Source: an uncultured Porphyromonadaceae bacterium
GTDB taxonomy: Bacteria; Bacteroidota; Bacteroidia; Bacteroidales; Muribaculaceae
Reading direction: 5' to 3'
NCBI GenBank assembly: GCA_900554265.1
Contig: USGZ01000112.1
Location: forward strand, 1-6,258
DNA: 6,258 nt
The notes beneath the pieces were generated by a model. That model worked only from the letters and a program-made list of their open reading frames with translations. It made no database searches and was not told where the DNA came from. Shown here piece by piece: positions 5,274 to 6,258 of the stretch (positions within the stretch are counted from its first letter, which is position 1; each line of letters starts with the position of its first letter). Position numbers and translations under genes: made by a program.

Positions 5274-6258
5274 TAGGCCTGATTGACTGCAACAATTTCT
5301 TCGTGAGCTGCGAGCGCATCTTCAACCCGCGGCTCAGGAATATTCCCGTTGTAGTCCTGAGCAACAACGACGGCTGCATCTGCGCGCTCTCGAACGAGGC
5401 AAAGGCCCTGGGGATGAAGCGCGGAGAGCCCTTCTTCCAGGTCGAGGCCTGCTGCCGGCGCAACAACGTGGCCGTCCTGTCGGGCAACCACCGCCTCTAC
5501 GGCGACATCTCCTCGCGCGTGATGAGCACCATAGCCTCCGTGGCCGGCAACATCGAAATCTACTCCATCGACGAGGGCTTCATCCACTTCGACCGCGACT
5601 GGAGCGAGGCGACCACCGTCGAGGCCGCGCGCGAAATCGTGCGCCGCGTGCGCCGCAACGTCGGCATTCCTACGGCCTTAGGCCTGGCGCCGAGCCGCAC
5701 GCTGGCCAAGTGCGCCGCCCGCTTCGCCAAGAAATATCCCGCCTACCGCTGCGTGTGCCCCATCAACGCCGACAACCGCCACCGCGCCCTCGAGATTACG
5801 GCGCTGGAGGACGTGTGGGGTATCGGGCGCCACCTGGCGCGGCGCCTGGGCAACTACGGCCTTACCACCGCCGCCCAGTTCGCCGACTGGCCACGCGAGA
5901 ACGTCGAGAAGACCGTCAACATCATCGGCGCGCGCACCTGGCGCGAACTCAACGGCGAGGACTGCATACCCGCCGGGGAGCACGACGCGCCCCGAAAGAG
6001 CATGTGTACCTCGCGCACCTTCGCCACCAACATCACCGACTACTCCAAGCTCAGCGACGCCATAGCCCTCTTCGCCACAATAATCACCCGCAAGCTGCGC
6101 GAGCACAAGCTCGCCGCCACGGGCGTGAGCGTCTTCCTGGGCACCAACCCGCACCGCGACGACCTGCCGCAGTTCCACAACAGCGCCTACGCGCCCCTGG
6201 ACGAACCGACGGCCGACACCATGACCATCGCCCAGGCGGCCATGGCGGCACTGAAGGG
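5270..6258 (+). CDS. umuC: UmuC-like Y-family DNA polymerase, incomplete at right edge (329 codons)
   Basis: This is the catalytic subunit of an error-prone translesion polymerase. The start ATG is embedded in ATGA, overlapping the umuD stop, which indicates translational coupling. The palm begins with MIGLIDCNNFFVSCERIF; Asp6 and the pair Asp101-Glu102 (YSIDEGFIHF) are the metal-binding carboxylates expected. Many relatives have Ala after the Glu where this one has Gly103. The GLAPSRTLAKCAARFAKKYP segment (138-157) and a helix-hairpin-helix region (VWGIGRHLARRLGNYGL, 182-198) follow, then the start of the little-finger domain (SMCTSRTF, 244-251). UmuC proteins are usually about 420 residues, so roughly the last 90, including any C-terminal clamp-binding motif, lie outside the window. 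No frameshift is seen. Confidence 0.95.
   Translation, partial: MIGLIDCNNFFVSCERIFNPRLRNIPVVVLSNNDGCICALSNEAKALGMKRGEPFFQVEACCRRNNVAVLSGNHRLYGDISSRVMSTIASVAGNIEIYSIDEGFIHFDRDWSEATTVEAAREIVRRVRRNVGIPTALGLAPSRTLAKCAARFAKKYPAYRCVCPINADNRHRALEITALEDVWGIGRHLARRLGNYGLTTAAQFADWPRENVEKTVNIIGARTWRELNGEDCIPAGEHDAPRKSMCTSRTFATNITDYSKLSDAIALFATIITRKLREHKLAATGVSVFLGTNPHRDDLPQFHNSAYAPLDEPTADTMTIAQAAMAALK

Noticed and set aside
4997..5587. 196-codon minus-strand frame opposite umuD and umuC
   Set aside because: It is a shadow of two well-supported genes and carries no recognisable domain.
5678..6178. 166-codon minus-strand frame opposite umuC
   Set aside because: It is opposite conserved polymerase sequence, with a Gly/Val/Ala-rich composition typical of antisense frames in GC-rich genes.

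Overview
The window looks like a chromosomal stretch from a Bacteroidales bacterium, probably one with fairly GC-rich genes such as a Muribaculaceae or Alistipes relative. The order is inferred from Bacteroidetes-type -7 promoter elements (TAnnTTTG), starts with little Shine-Dalgarno but A-rich leaders, a DUF3127-type OB-fold protein, an archaeal/eukaryotic-type prolyl-tRNA synthetase, and a conserved 118-residue Bacteroidales protein. The family is a guess.

Layout. Bases 2-511 (+) are the end of a UvrD/Rep-type helicase cut by the left edge. A conserved hypothetical gene (508-864, -) converges on it, and the two stop codons overlap. Bases 865-1460 hold no convincing gene: an AT-rich island with several hairpins, then a GC-richer stretch with short repeats. 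Two envelope genes follow (1461-2243 and 2256-2624, +): a signal-peptide protein with two membrane segments and a small lipoprotein. They form a likely two-gene operon closed by a strong intrinsic terminator (2667-2710). A TATCTTTG promoter element (2760-2767) then precedes a DUF3127 protein with an SSB-like acidic tail (2838-3194) and proS (3244-4725). A very long hairpin (4740-4785) separates proS from umuD (4839-5273), whose stop overlaps the start of umuC (5270 to the right edge, incomplete).

Function. Three of the loci concern DNA: the helicase, the SSB-like protein, and the UmuD/UmuC pair for error-prone translesion synthesis. The rest are tRNA charging and uncharacterised envelope proteins. 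There is no mobile element, CRISPR array, tRNA or rRNA that can be supported. Nothing here is clearly a new system. The parts most worth checking are the structured gene-free region at 930-1410, the SSB-like tail on the DUF3127 protein, and the proS-umuD hairpin.
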